A stretch of 64,000 nt of DNA from Bathynomus jamesi (lineage: Eukaryota > Arthropoda > Malacostraca > Isopoda > Cirolanidae), in the NCBI GenBank assembly GCA_023014485.1, contig JAJOZX010001000.1:412501-476500 (forward strand). The letters run 5' to 3'. Below the pieces are notes generated by a model. That model had not been told where the DNA came from. It was given only the letters and a program-made list of their open reading frames with translations, and made no database searches. Each line of letters starts with the position of its first letter. Within the stretch, counting starts at the first letter, position 1. Positions 1-10,033 of the stretch are shown here, one piece after another. The translations under genes were made by a program, and so were the position numbers.

Positions 1-164
1 TGCAAAACTTAATATTTATCCATTTTTTCAACATTTAGAAGGATTGGTTATTGCAAATACTGTACTTTGAAATATTTAAATTTTCTATAATTCATTCGGG
101 TAAATATATTTCAGTTATCAACCTTTAAAATTATATATTTGTATAAACATTTGATTAATTATAG

Positions 165-345
165 TTTTGAGCTTGTGGTATATCTGGAAGGCACTGCAGA
201 GTCTACCGGCACGAGTATGCAAGCCCGATTTTCCTATCTCCCGTCAAGCATTCTCTGGGGTCACAGATTCGTTAATTTTATTCATTACTCTGAAAACTCT
301 GAAAATTATGAAATAGATTTTAGCCTCTTCAATACAACTGAAGAA
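165..345 (+). CDS. Inward-rectifier K+ channel (Kir/Irk), penultimate coding exon
   Basis: Seen: after an acceptor (attatag) the frame opens with FELVVYLEGTAESTG, then SMQARFSYLPSSILWGHRF, a tyrosine/glutamate/aspartate stretch and NTTEE. It ends at a GTAAGC donor in phase 0; the first base completes a split codon. Known: Kir channels carry this block (E-G-x-x-E-x-T-G, Q-x-R-x-S-Y, I-x-W-G-x-R-F) in the cytoplasmic immunoglobulin-like C-terminal domain, downstream of the pore, where it forms the cytoplasmic gate. The family forms tetrameric plasma-membrane channels that set resting potential and move K+ inward. The pore (GYG) and transmembrane helices lie upstream of this window. The orthologue (Irk1, 2 or 3 type) cannot be decided from about 60 residues. 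This is the only host-like gene seen here. A pseudogene is possible, but both splice sites and the frame are intact. Confidence 0.9.
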
Positions 346-547
346 GTAAGCATATCAACTGGCGAGTCTGTCTGTCTGTGTCTGTCTATAAACTTTATCT
401 TGTAAAAAATGTAGAAGTGTATATTTTACTAGTTCTTTACGCTTTCTGTACAGGTGGGGCACGTGGTTGTTTTCATATAGAGTCAGTACTTCTGATTAAT
501 ACATAGATAAATCAGGTATTCACAACGAAGTTTTCCCTATCTTTTAG

Positions 548-718
548 ATTCCAACGCCATTATGCAGCGCAAAGGACTTGGCAGAATTTCAGTCGGAGGC
601 TAAATGTCATTTGATTTGCTATTCACCAACCGCATCGGATGAAGTAATTTGTTTGGAACCCGAGTTGTTTGCAGAAAAGTGTGATAAAAAAATTCTGGAA
701 CAAAATAATTATCTCTAA
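548..718 (+). CDS. Inward-rectifier K+ channel (Kir/Irk), terminal exon and stop
   Basis: Seen: a polypyrimidine acceptor (ccctatcttttag) is followed by IPTPLCSAKDLAEFQ and about 40 further residues to a TAA at 716-718. The frame joins the previous exon in phase 0 across a 202-bp GT-AG intron (346-547), giving E-E-I-P-T-P. Known: the Kir C-terminal domain has a conserved P-T-P-x-C-S-A-K-x-L/D-x segment directly after the strand that ends the previous exon, so order and spacing fit. Beyond it the tail is short (56 codons in this exon) and not recognisable, as is usual for the variable Kir tail. It ends N-Y-L, with no C-terminal S/T-x-hydrophobic PDZ motif. Everything to the right is intergenic or transposon sequence, so the gene runs rightward to about here. 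Confidence 0.9.
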   Translation: MPTPLCSAKDLAEFQSEAKCHLICYSPTASDEVICLEPELFAEKCDKKILEQNNYL

Positions 719-1179
719 AGGCTAGAAGAGAAAGTACGCGTCATTTCGATTCGTTGTAAATAAGTACACGAGATATCCATATCATCTGTCATTTTATTAT
801 AGAGTTCATCCTCATAGTGATATTTTTATATGTGCGAAAACACGTTTGGATTTCTAATGTTTTATGTTACAATATTTTATGTACGAAGTACATCTGTACT
901 ACACAGTTATGTGCAGTATATGCATTTTTTGTTTTTATAAATATAGTACAAGTACGACTGAGTTACATTCTTTTTAAAGTTTGAACACACTTTAGCCTTT
1001 TCAGTTTTTTAGGTATGGTAGGTTTTACTTTTATTAATTTTCATGAAAAAAATGTTAGTCAAAGTCATTAACAATTGTTTTTAGAGTATAATGTAGTATA
1101 TTTTTATGATACAGCTAATTAACGCTGTTTGATACAGAAATGTCTTATTAGGTGGATACTTAGTACCATACTTTGTATT
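719..1179 (+). other. Presumed 3' UTR / 3' flank of the Kir gene, AT-rich
   Basis: No open frame or repeat is recognised in this AT-rich stretch. It directly follows the Kir stop codon. No perfect AATAAA is seen before the foldback element at 1188; AATAAA words occur further on (near 1410 and 1590), so the transcript could extend past the element. The 3' UTR assignment is inference. Confidence 0.3.
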
Positions 1180-1187
1180 CCTTTATT

Positions 1188-1388
1188 GGATCACCTGAAG
1201 ATCAGGGCCCCCCCTTCTTTAGTTAGCTTTCTAAGGCTAACTAACGAAAATATCACGACCTAACCTAACCAATCGTTAGGTCAAATGTACGCCCTTGACG
1301 ATTGGTTAGGTTAGGTCGTGATATTTTCGCTAGTTAGCCTTACAAGGCTAACTAAAGAAGGCTGGGGGCCCTGATCTTCAGGTGATCC
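1188..1388. mobile_element. Foldback MITE with 8-bp target duplication
   Basis: Almost the whole 201 bp is one palindrome: GGATCACCTGAAGATCAGGG at the left returns inverted at the right, and the arms pair through GTTAGTTAGC/TTAGGTTAGG-type words to a short loop near 1290. The element is flanked by a perfect 8-bp repeat, CCTTTATT (1180-1187 and 1389-1396). Known: 8-bp duplications are typical of hAT transposition. No coding capacity. Partial relatives occur at 9755-9835, 40945-41030 and 59598-59625. Confidence 0.88.
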
Positions 1389-1947
1389 CCTTTATTTACT
1401 TAAAAGAGTTAATAAATGTTATAGAAGTAACTGCGGAAAGATTATATTTGTGATAAATTTAACCTTTAAACCTATTCCGCTGAAGTACATCTCTCTCAGT
1501 CATTTTCGACTCACGAGTCGTATTTTTTATGTATACCTGTAAATTTCTTAGTATGCCAACAAAGAGGCAACGTATAACTACTGAAGGAGAAATAAATGAA
1601 AGCTGCAGAAATAATAAATCATTTTAGCTCTGTTTCGTGCTTAAGTCGCCTGTCAAAATATACTGTATGAAGTTAAACTGAATTAAATCTTTCTTCAAAA
1701 CAATCGGCATAGGCGGATCTAGAGTGGGGATCGGCGACGTCTGGACCCCACCCCACCCCTCAATTCCTTGCAAGTGTTCTTTTTTTCAAGTGCAAGTGCC
1801 TTATTTGAATGATGTGTATGCCTCTGAAAACAAATTTTGTTTTGGTAAATAGACATGTTTTTTTTTAATTTAAATTCCATTTTGAGTCTTTATCCGTATA
1901 CATTGTACTTCCAAATTTGCAGTTGTAATGGTTTTCATAGATGCCCT

Positions 1948-2040
1948 TAGTAGTGGCTAGTGGGCCTGCCAAAAATTGAAAAGTCGTCTAGAAAAAAAAC
2001 TTACAGCGTTTTTGTTAATAGCAGGCACCCACCTTAGATA
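1948..2040 (-). repeat. Dispersed repeat, inverted relative of 18115-18190
   Basis: Read on the minus strand this segment matches the + strand near 18115-18190 (shared words GGGTGCC, GCTATTAACAAAAA, AACGC, then TTTTTGG and CCACTA). It is a non-coding dispersed repeat of unknown type. The rest of 1397-2570 holds no recognisable gene, only AT-rich sequence and an (AAT)n tract at about 2442-2476. Confidence 0.5.
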
Positions 2041-2441
2041 AGTAGTATTGAGGATGCCAAACAAGATGTGGGTGGATGCCATTCTCAATTTTGGGTTTGA
2101 AGGTCCCATACAAGGTTACAAAAGTAAAATTCTGAAAAATTCCAAATTTTTTGCATTTCAGTAGTGGCTCTATGTAACAACGTGTTTAAAGGTGTGTCAT
2201 TAGCACATAAAGCATATTTTTGTGATTTTATGGATAATAATTGAATGCAACTATGACTCTGGATGTCTTTGTTTCCATTGAAACTACATTTAGCATGCTG
2301 GGTGAGGTGCGCATGTGCCTACTACTACCATAGTACAAGTAATAGCATAGTCTCACGCGTTGAATATTTTCAATGCACTGGCTGGCCAGACATTGGTTTG
2401 ATATATTCAATTAAAAGAGTGCAGACAGTGCCAGCTGGTAA

Positions 2442-2476
<35 letters not shown>
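2442..2476 (+). repeat. (AAT)n microsatellite
   Basis: About eleven uninterrupted AAT units. A long forward reading frame runs through this tract, but its residues upstream of the ATG at 2571 are low complexity and probably not protein. Confidence 0.9.
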
Positions 2477-2477
<1 letters not shown>

Positions 2478-2570
2478 AAAGGATAGGTATGTTTCGAATT
2501 GTTTCAATATATCTGTGGCTACTACATACTGCCATTCCCACTTGTCTTTGCAGATAGGGAGCTCATCAGC

Positions 2571-5032
2571 AATGGACCCTGTAGCTGTCATCAAGCGCAA
2601 GAGGAAACGTCAGGATGTCAGTGAGGATTGTTGCTGCTTCTGCCAAAGCAGCGCTGGTGACCTGCGCACAGCATCAGCAGAAGGAAAAGCAAGAACTATG
2701 ACTGTGGGCGATGAGAGAGAGAACCTGGGAGATACCTACTATCTTGATGTTTTACAAAGACTGGAAAGTCATTCCAAGGATGATTTCAATGCATTGGAAC
2801 TCAAGTGGCATAAATCATGCTACTCTTTATTCACCTCTGAAGGCAAACTCAAAAGGCTGCATAGTCAGCAGCAGACCATGGATGTATCGGCGACCACAAA
2901 AAGTGCAGGCTCTCAGGCTTTTTCCCCAAAGCGTAGACGTTCAACACCAGTGACTGACTGGACCCTCTGCATATTTTGCCGAAAGAAGACCACAAAGAAA
3001 CTGCATAGGGTGGAGACAATGGAGAAGTCAGATGACTTGATCCAGCGTGCCGAACACGACCCTGTCATGAGCATACCGTTGTCAGCGGTGAGTGATGTGA
3101 TTGCAGTTGAAGGCTGCTATCATCTGGCATGTTTGGTGACATTTGAGAGACGTATTAGAAAACAAACGGTGTCAGAGGAGCAGCAAGGGCCTGAAAATGA
3201 GTGCATGACGAAGTTGTGCAAAGACTTGACAGTAGGCCTGTCTTGTCGTCACATATACGACATGGGAGACGTCTGGAACAGATACGAAAGTATGTGTAAT
3301 GACACCGGCACCACCTTGAAATATTTCAGGAGAACAACGTTCTACCAAGATGTTCAAAGGCTGCTTGGATTAAACGTCAGCTATGTACGCCCATTGTGAA
3401 GGGGCCCGCTGCTGATTTACCCTGGAGAGAGCTCCGATTTCATCATCTCCAAAGCACTGGCTAAGTCTTGTGAACAAGGTCCTGTCACCTCCGAGTCAGA
3501 GGTCCGCATATGTGCCACTAGCAGCATATTCCAAGATATGGTACACATGGCTCTAAAGGTTGGACAAGATCATCTTGAAACTCCTGGACACTCCGAGACA
3601 TGGCAAGGTCTTGATCAGGAACATGTTGATCGCGTCATACCCGACAGTCTGTACCTGTTTCTACGATTGCTCTTTGGGGGAATGGATGCTGTGGATGAGG
3701 GAAGTGAAGAGAACCAGAAAGTGAAGCAGTGTGTGTGTAGCATTGCCCAGGACATAGTCTATGCAGTCTCCAACTGACGAAAGTTGACACCAAAGCATGT
3801 GGGCTTGGGTCTTACTCTGCACCAAGCCACTCGCTCAGAAGCACTCCTAGATCTGTTCCACGCGGCAAATCACACTATTGGTATCGACACTGTAAGAAGG
3901 ATAGACACCGCCATCGCTCAGAACATCCTGGAGAGGTATGCTGAGAATGGATGTGTCAACATCCCTGACACCATCGTCAAAGAGAATGATTCACTGCTCT
4001 TGTGACAACATAGATGTCTTGGAATCAACCTTAGACGGGAAGAACACCTTTCACAGCACTCAACTGATGGTATGGCAGAGAGGCCCCCCTTCACAGCAGA
4101 GTCATGGCCAAAAGGGTGGCAAGCACAAGAGATCGAAATCTATCAAACCTGATGACCTACAGGAGTTCCAAATGCTAGACCAGGCTACCCTCCCATCTGG
4201 CAAGAGGCCATCTCCTTCTGGTTACGACACTGACATAGACGATTTGTCACATGAACCTGAGAGGGACCGGGAACGTGCCAAGGACTTTGCCTGGGTGGTG
4301 TCACGCATCCATGATGAAGCGATGTAACGACCGCCGTGATGTTGCCAATCCTGCAGGCACCAGCAGATGACAATGACACCATGACCACCATCATTAATCG
4401 CTTCATGGCCATTTCTGAGTATGTCAGCCAGAAGTACACCCTCATCACTGCTGATCAGCCTCTCTACAGCAGGGGTAAGGAACTAGTCTGGGCAAACTCG
4501 AAATTTGCCAACGTGGTCTTGCTCATGGGAGGCCTCCATATCTGCTTCAACTTTTTCTGAAAGTCATTGGTCAACACATGTAAAGTGTGGGACTTGATGA
4601 CTCATGGACAGAGGCAGGTGTGTACGCGGCTAACACCACTAAGACAATAAGACAATGCTGGACGGCAAGGCCAAGCAAAAGACAGGTTCTGCATCACGGT
4701 CAGAGCGGTCACGCATCTCTCAAGACACAAGATGCCTCTTCAATCTTGAAGATGATGATGGGGAAGCCACCTTCACTCGGGTTGACAGTCCGCCTTCTCG
4801 CACTAGGCGTGACGCTCATGTCATGAAGCTAGTTCAGCAGTTGAAGCAGTTTGACGTGAGTGAAGCAGGAGATACATATGCCCCCACTAACATCCCACTT
4901 GTTTCACTGGCAACCAAAGACACTGCACCCACAGATGTTGTGGAGAACCTGCTGACAGCTCAGGATCGAGGAAATCAGCATGTAATCGGCTTCATGAAGG
5001 AGAGACTGATTGAACAGATCTACAGAAGCTAA
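2571..5032 (+). pseudogene. Broken copy of a multicopy animal zinc-finger repeat gene (possible transposon ORF)
   Basis: Successive frames are colinear with one large protein type that I recall as abundant in cnidarian, fish and mollusc genomes, usually uncharacterised. In order: an N-terminal C-x2-C block near 2626 and a second unit W-x2-C-x2-C followed by Y-H-x3-C near 2960-3130; L-L-I-Y-P near 3410; TPKHVGLGLTLHQATRS near 3788; D-N-I-D-V-L-E-S-T-L-D-G-K near 4010; T-A-D-Q-P-L-Y near 4452 and a G-G-L-H segment near 4530; and a C-terminal EAGDTYAPTN and L-T-A-Q-D-R-G block near 4860-4970. Frame changes or stops fall near 3399, 3775, 4005, 4325 and 4560, so it is dead. The acidic and histidine blocks resemble an RNase H-like transposase core, and an Academ-like origin is a guess. 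No terminal repeats were identified. Confidence 0.7.
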
Positions 5033-5062
5033 GGCTAACAAAGACTCTAAGATCCACTCTAA

Positions 5063-5798
5063 AGCCGGGTTTACACGACGCTAGTTTCACGATGGTGAGC
5101 ACGCTTATTCTACGCTTTCGTAATGTCTTCGGTCGTGGCTAGTCATGGAAGTGTTCACACTATGAAGTATTCACGACACTGAAAATATGTCAGTGTTTAC
5201 CATGGACTCAATGGTGTCGGACGCATGCAACATTGTCAGTGCATTATTAGCTCACGAGCTGCTTCTAGATATCTCTGGTGCAAGGAAACGACGTTGCAGA
5301 AGAATAATATGGCAGAGATTGGATTTCTAGGCGGAATAGTTTAGGTGCCTCAGAAAATCTATGTAAAGAATTGGCTGTGGAGGATCCATGTGACTCGGAA
5401 TATGTTTAGAATGAATTCAGAGCAGTTGCAATATCTACTCGATCGTGTTTTGCCAATGATTAAAAAAAAAGGGATACTAATATGAGAGAAGCTATTCCAG
5501 CGAAATTAAAAATTGAAATAACATATAAATCTAAAAACTTCAATGTGTCATCACTCATTTTTAAAACGTTCACTTTCATTGTGGTATTCATTTCTAATTA
5601 TTTTTATGAATGATTTACCTATAACCAATCGCCGCAATTCACGACACACTACTGAAATTCTAACATGTTGGAATGCACACGAAACAGTCGTGAAGGAGTG
5701 TCCTTGAAAGCGTGGTCAACGATTGGGTAGCTTACACGGGGCGTGGCATACGAAATTAAGCACCACGATCGTGAAACGAGCCTCGTGTAAACTCGGCT
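5063..5798 (+). mobile_element. Internally deleted PIF/Harbinger-type element with transposase remnant
   Basis: The ends are inverted repeats (AGCCGGGTTTACACG... against the reverse complement of ...CGTGTAAACTCGGCT, continuing through GTTTCACGAT) flanked by TAA at 5060-5062 and 5799-5801. Known: 3-bp TWA duplications are diagnostic of PIF/Harbinger. Inside, near 5410-5520, a broken frame reads R-M-N-S-E-Q-L-Q-Y-L-L-D-R-V-L-P then, past one stop, R-E-A-I-P-A-K-L-K, which matches the N-terminal part of HARBI1-like transposases. The catalytic DDE region is absent, so the copy is non-autonomous. It sits just downstream of the broken zinc-finger gene. Confidence 0.85.
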
Positions 5799-5878
5799 TA
5801 AAGTTAGCCCGAGAGAAAGGAAAGATTAAAGGGTTAAAAGAGGAGGAGAAGGGGTTAAGTAAGTAGCGTAGCAATTTA

Positions 5879-6085
5879 CAAAGCTGGGCACTTGCGTTTT
5901 TTTTTGCGGTACTGCGGTACTACCGCACTACCAAACCGGTACCGCATAACGCAGTACCGCAAAGGATCGCTGAAAGTACAGCAGTACCGCTACCGCATTT
6001 TTTGCGGTACTGCGTTATGCGGTACCGGTTTGGTAGTGCGGTAGTACCGCAGTACCGCAAAAAAAACCGCACGTGCCCAGCTTTG
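5879..6085. mobile_element. Palindromic MITE built of GCGGTAC words
   Basis: The left end CAAAGCTGGGCAC and right end GTGCCCAGCTTTG are perfect inverted copies. Long arms of repeated GCGGTA and CCGC words pair around a centre near 5965. I see no clean target duplication (GCAATTTA against GACTAGCA). The CTGGGCAC terminus is shared with the hAT-type element at 10580, so it is probably a hAT derivative. Confidence 0.75.
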
Positions 6086-7536
6086 GACTAGCAAAACCTA
6101 TCATTCGTGGGTTAACATTCATTCGGAAAAAGAGAAAGAAAGACTCACCATCATCATCCGCCGGAAAAATAGTCGAAGAGAATAAGAAAGAGGTGAAAGA
6201 TGAAAATAAGTAAACTAAGAACGCTTACAAACCAAGCAAACACAGTCTTAACTCAAACACTGTCATACCATGCAAACTACTACTCGACCACCACCCCAAG
6301 AGCTCCTGTTGCTAATTGTTTTTTTTAAATTTAAACAACGTTAATATTTTTAAAATGCTTATCTAAACGGTTCTTAAACACACTAACGCTGGTAGAGTTC
6401 GCGGCGGACGCGGGAAGATTATTCCATTTATCAATTACTTTAAACGTAAAGTTTTTAGCGATGTTAGTAATGAAACGTCTGCCACGCAACTTAAATCTGT
6501 TATTACGAGTATTGGTATTATCGAAAGTGAACAGTTTGTCAAAATTTGCGTTGTCGATTTTATTAACGATTTTGAAAACTTCAATAAGCTCACCCCCCTT
6601 AATCTCCTAGTTTCGAGTGAATGCAAGTCTAACTCTTTAATCCTATCTTCGTAAGACTTGCTGCGCAATGACGGAATTAGTTTCGTGGAGCGACGCTGAA
6701 CCCTTTACAACCTATCAATATCCTCACGCAAATATGGGCACTAAAACTGAACGGCATATTCTAAATGAGGCCTGAATAGGGACTTGTGAAGGAGCAATAT
6801 AATATTCTTCAATTTAAATTCGAAATTACATGCTATGAAGCATAACATCCTATTAGGAACCAGTGCCTGGAGTCTTGCGCAAATGCTAACTTTTAAATCC
6901 TTAGATACGCGTACGCCTAAATCTACTTCCTCGTCAACTGTCTATTACCCATCGTGTACGTGTAATTATTGTTACGAGAACCTATATGCAAAACTTTACA
7001 TTTGTCTACGTTAAATTGCATCTGCCACTTATCCGTCCACTCCATAATCCTATTTACATCGTCTTAGAGCTTATTTCTGTCGTCCACGTTAACAACTTTA
7101 CCGCCTATTTTAGTATCGTCCGCGAATTTTGACTCGTTACTGGTCAAGCCTACATCTATATCGTTAATGTAGATTACGAATAGCAATGGGCCTAACACTG
7201 AACCCTGAGGGTCCTGGTCCTGAGTGAGGGACACCGCTACCTACATCCAACCACCCCGATTCACTACCATTAACAACGACCCTCTGTTTCCTAGCACGAA
7301 GCCATTCCTCTAATCAGTTAGCTACCTGACCGCGTATACCGTGCGCTTTAACCTTCGCAATTAATTTTCTATGCGGAACTGTATCGAACGCTTTTTTAGT
7401 CTAAACAAATAACGTCAGCCGCTTTATGCCTATCATACTCACGCACTATTTCGTTATAAAATTCTAACAAATTAAACAAGATCTATGGCGTCGAAACCCA
7501 TGCTGACTACTATAATCAAATCGCGACTTTCTAAGT

Positions 7537-7887
7537 CAGTGGTTCCCAACCTGGGGTCCCCGGACCCCTGGGGGTCCGTGAGCTTTCAATATTTCTAGAG
7601 GTTCCAATGGAAATCGTACATTTACCCACGATAAGGCCGCTCAGGCTAAAATTTCAAGTTTCCTTACTCTTGGCTGGAATTATTATTACATTTTTAATAC
7701 GCTGTATTTTAATTGCATACCCACTTATATGTACTATATTTGATAGTGAAAAATCAGAAAACGAGTTAATTACTAGTTAATAAAAACAGTTTGTTTGGTA
7801 GACGGAATCTTTCAAAAACATGGGGTCCGTGGAAAAAAAAATAAAAATAAAAGGGGTCCTTTGTGGTGAAAAGGTTGGGAACCACTG
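7537..7887. mobile_element. hAT MITE, CAGTGGTTCCCAACC termini, TSD TTCTAAGT
   Basis: The 351-bp element begins CAGTGGTTCCCAACC and ends GGTTGGGAACCACTG. A perfect 8-bp duplication, TTCTAAGT, flanks it (7529-7536, 7888-7895). Known: CAGTG-type ends plus 8-bp TSD define hAT elements. It has no transposase. A close copy sits at 42347-42717; the two differ mainly by a 20-bp indel near the left end. Confidence 0.95.
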
Positions 7888-7962
7888 TTCTAAGTGATCG
7901 ATGATACGATCCCTAACTACGGATTCCAAAAGTTTATCGACAATTGACGTTAAGCTAATAGG

Positions 7963-8135
7963 CAGTGGTGGGCACGCGCAACAATTTTTGTAGCGCCGCA
8001 ACCGCAACCGCAACTCTGCTGAAATAGTTGCGCCGCACGCGCAAGCGCAACCCTTTTCAAAAAGTTGCGCCGCAAGCGCAAGCGCAACCAAAAATGTTGC
8101 GCCGCAACTTTTTGCGGCGCAACTGCCCACCTTTG
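7963..8135. mobile_element. hAT MITE of GCGCAA words, TSD CTAATAGG
   Basis: The ends are CAGTGGTGGGCACG at the left and GCCCACCTTTG at the right, with a perfect 8-bp duplication CTAATAGG (7955-7962, 8136-8143). The body is made of short GCGCAA, GCAACC and GTTGCGCCGC words. It is inserted inside the N-Y-R-P-I-S-L-T-S motif of the LINE RT, so one target-site copy belongs to the original coding sequence. Confidence 0.93.
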
Positions 8136-8895
8136 CTAATAGGCCTATAATTGCTAGCTACTGTGCGGTCGCCTTTTTTAAAAATGGGCGTAACGTTAGC
8201 TAATTTGAAGTCTTCAGGAATAATCCCCGCTTCTAGTGACTGATTAAAAATCTTCGTTAAGGGACCTACGATAGTCTTTCAAATCTTTCAAATGTCTGGG
8301 ATAAAGCGCGTCAGGGGCCTGAAGCCTTGCTCACTTTTAGCTTATCGATATAATGCGCAATCTCACCCTCGTAAACAGTTATTTCATTAAAAATAGTTTC
8401 GTTACTAAATGGAACGATATCGTCCACGTCGGGGACATTATTTACGTCTTCTACAGTAAAAACTGTTGCAAAAAAGTTATTGAAAATACCCGCCATCGCC
8501 TGAGCGTCAGAAGCCAAAGCGCCATTAACATCCACTAGAGGGCCTATATTATCTTCTATAGGCTTACGATTATTGATGTATTCAAAAAACTTTTTGGGAT
8601 TATGTTTACTATTCGCAGCTATAAGTATCTCTAAATTACGCTTCGCATTCCGAACTGATCTTTTAACCTGACATCTAAGCTCGATATATCTATTAAAGTT
8701 AGCTACCGTGCCATTGCTCTTATTAAGTCTGTACGCTCTGTTACGCTCGTTTATGAACTCGCCGATTTCCCTAGTCCACCACTTGGGCCTACCATGATTT
8801 CTAGCGCGCTTGGGCTTACGAGGAATGAACTCCCTTTTGATATTCATAAAACTTTCTTTAAACGCCTCCCAATGAAAATTTGCGTCATTACCCAT

Positions 8896-9473
8896 AAATA
8901 AATTATCTCAGCCCACTACTCTCATCCTGTCCGCAAAACTATCAAAATTAGCCCTACGAAAATCGGGGACTTCTATTACGTTACTATCCTTACTCTTTTC
9001 TATCAATAGCTTAAACCTAATAATTTGATGATCGTTACATCCCAAACTCTCGCCTACTTCTAAACCTTCGACTATATTATCGTCGTTCGTCATCACCATG
9101 TCTAAGATATTGTCACCACGCGTTGGTTCGGTAACCATCTGTCGTAAAACATTATCTTCCATGAACTCAACCAGTCTCAAACCCTCCTCATTACCAGTAA
9201 ACGTCTTGTAATTAAACATTAGGGCAGTTAAAGTCACCGACAATTATACTATTCCGATCATTAATAAAGTTACCAAGAAGTGATTAAAATCTAGTATCTG
9301 TATCGAGGGGTTGAACGGGAGGTCTATGAACAACAACAAAATTAAAACTAATACTACGCGCCCTAACTTCAACGCATATCGCATTAATTGCCGCCGGAAA
9401 CTCTATCTCAACTTCGATAGCCCTAAGGGAATTACGAATGTACAGCAAAACGCTGCCACCAATCCTATGGCCC
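8896..9473 (-). pseudogene. CR1-like LINE: C-terminal half of the endonuclease
   Basis: The minus strand reads R-I-G-G-S-V-L-L-Y-I-R at 9440-9470, then a degraded V-V-H-R-P-P segment, then (8908-9243) L-V-E-F-M-E-D-N, TRGDNILDMVMTNDD and G-C-N-D-H-Q-I-I-R-F. Known: the N-x-L-D-L-V-x-T and S-D-H blocks belong to the apurinic-like endonuclease of CR1/L2/Jockey LINEs, which nicks the target DNA; here the last block has N-D-H in place of S-D-H. It continues in the same orientation into the RT region to the left and is separated from its N-terminal part by the insertion at 9474-10033. A stop near 8905 and shifts near 9245 show decay. Confidence 0.85.
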
Positions 9474-10033
9474 CTTTTCCGTTCTACCCCAGCAACAAAA
9501 AATGAAATTATATATTATTTTCTACTGTAGTTTTACTTGCTGAATTCAATAATATATATCTTATTTTGGAGAAATTAATAACAAAAGAGTTATAGTCCGT
9601 TTATTTTATTTAAAAGTAGAGATTGCATTTAAGATTTCAATAAAAATGTCCTTTCCTTTTTGTCTTCTCCTCCACAGAAATTCACATAAATAAGAATCTC
9701 TCATATTTCTAGATGTTCCCCAATGTCTCTTGTTCCTTTGTTTAGCTAAATCAACTGTACGCCCTTGATGATTGGTTAGGTTAGGTCGTGATATTTTCGT
9801 TAGTTAGCCTTATAAGGTTAACTAAAGAAGGCTGGGGTAGAACGTTATTTCCTTAACTATGTTTATGAAATTCAATTTATCATCCATAATAATATCTACA
9901 AAAGAGAGAAAAAATTAATAATTATAACCATAACTAATTAAAGCACGAATACTTTCTCCAAAATAAAATATATATTATTGAATTCAGCAAGTAAAACTAC
10001 ACTAGAAATTGTTGCTGGGGTAGAACGGAAAAG
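9474..10033. mobile_element. Long-TIR element inserted in the LINE endonuclease
   Basis: The left end CTTTTCCGTTCTACCCCAGC is exactly inverted at 10014-10033. A second inner inverted pair (about 50 bp, around TTGCTGAATTCAATAATATA) lies at 9516-9565 and 9955-10005. The LINE reading frame resumes on either side of it. I see no convincing target duplication. Between the arms lies AT-rich sequence plus half of a foldback unit like that at 1188 (9755-9838). No transposase frame. The superfamily is unknown. Confidence 0.75.

Larger units (their letters stand above)
6340..8895 (-). pseudogene. CR1-like LINE: reverse transcriptase region (degraded)
   Basis: Minus-strand frames give, 5' to 3': a linker ending in FFEYINNRKP and Y-I-D-K-L-K-V-S-K-A-S-G-P (8310-8895); V-T-P-I-F-K-K-G-D and N-Y-R-P-I-S-L-T-S around 8190-7920; G-S-V-L-G-P-L-L-F and the catalytic F-A-D-D-T near 7200-7120; R-P-H-L-E-Y-A-V-Q-F near 6740; and the C-terminal R-S-K-S-Y-E-D-R-I-K-E-L near 6660. 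Known: this motif order is the CR1/L2-type non-LTR reverse transcriptase. Many stops and frame shifts make it inactive. Two hAT MITEs (7537-7887, 7963-8135) sit in the RT coding sequence with perfect target duplications. The 3' end is near 6310-6340. Confidence 0.9.

Noticed and set aside
2228..2600. Frames on both strands overlapping the (AAT)n tract
   Set aside because: The poly-isoleucine comes from the microsatellite; the pseudogene's plausible start is the ATG at 2571.
5879..6085. Palindrome considered as a regulatory hairpin or transcription terminator
   Set aside because: Its ends match the CTGGGCAC-type MITE termini elsewhere in the window and the genome is eukaryotic.
5879..6093. 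8-bp target duplication for the GCGGTAC palindrome
   Set aside because: The flanking octamers GCAATTTA and GACTAGCA do not match; recorded as element without TSD.
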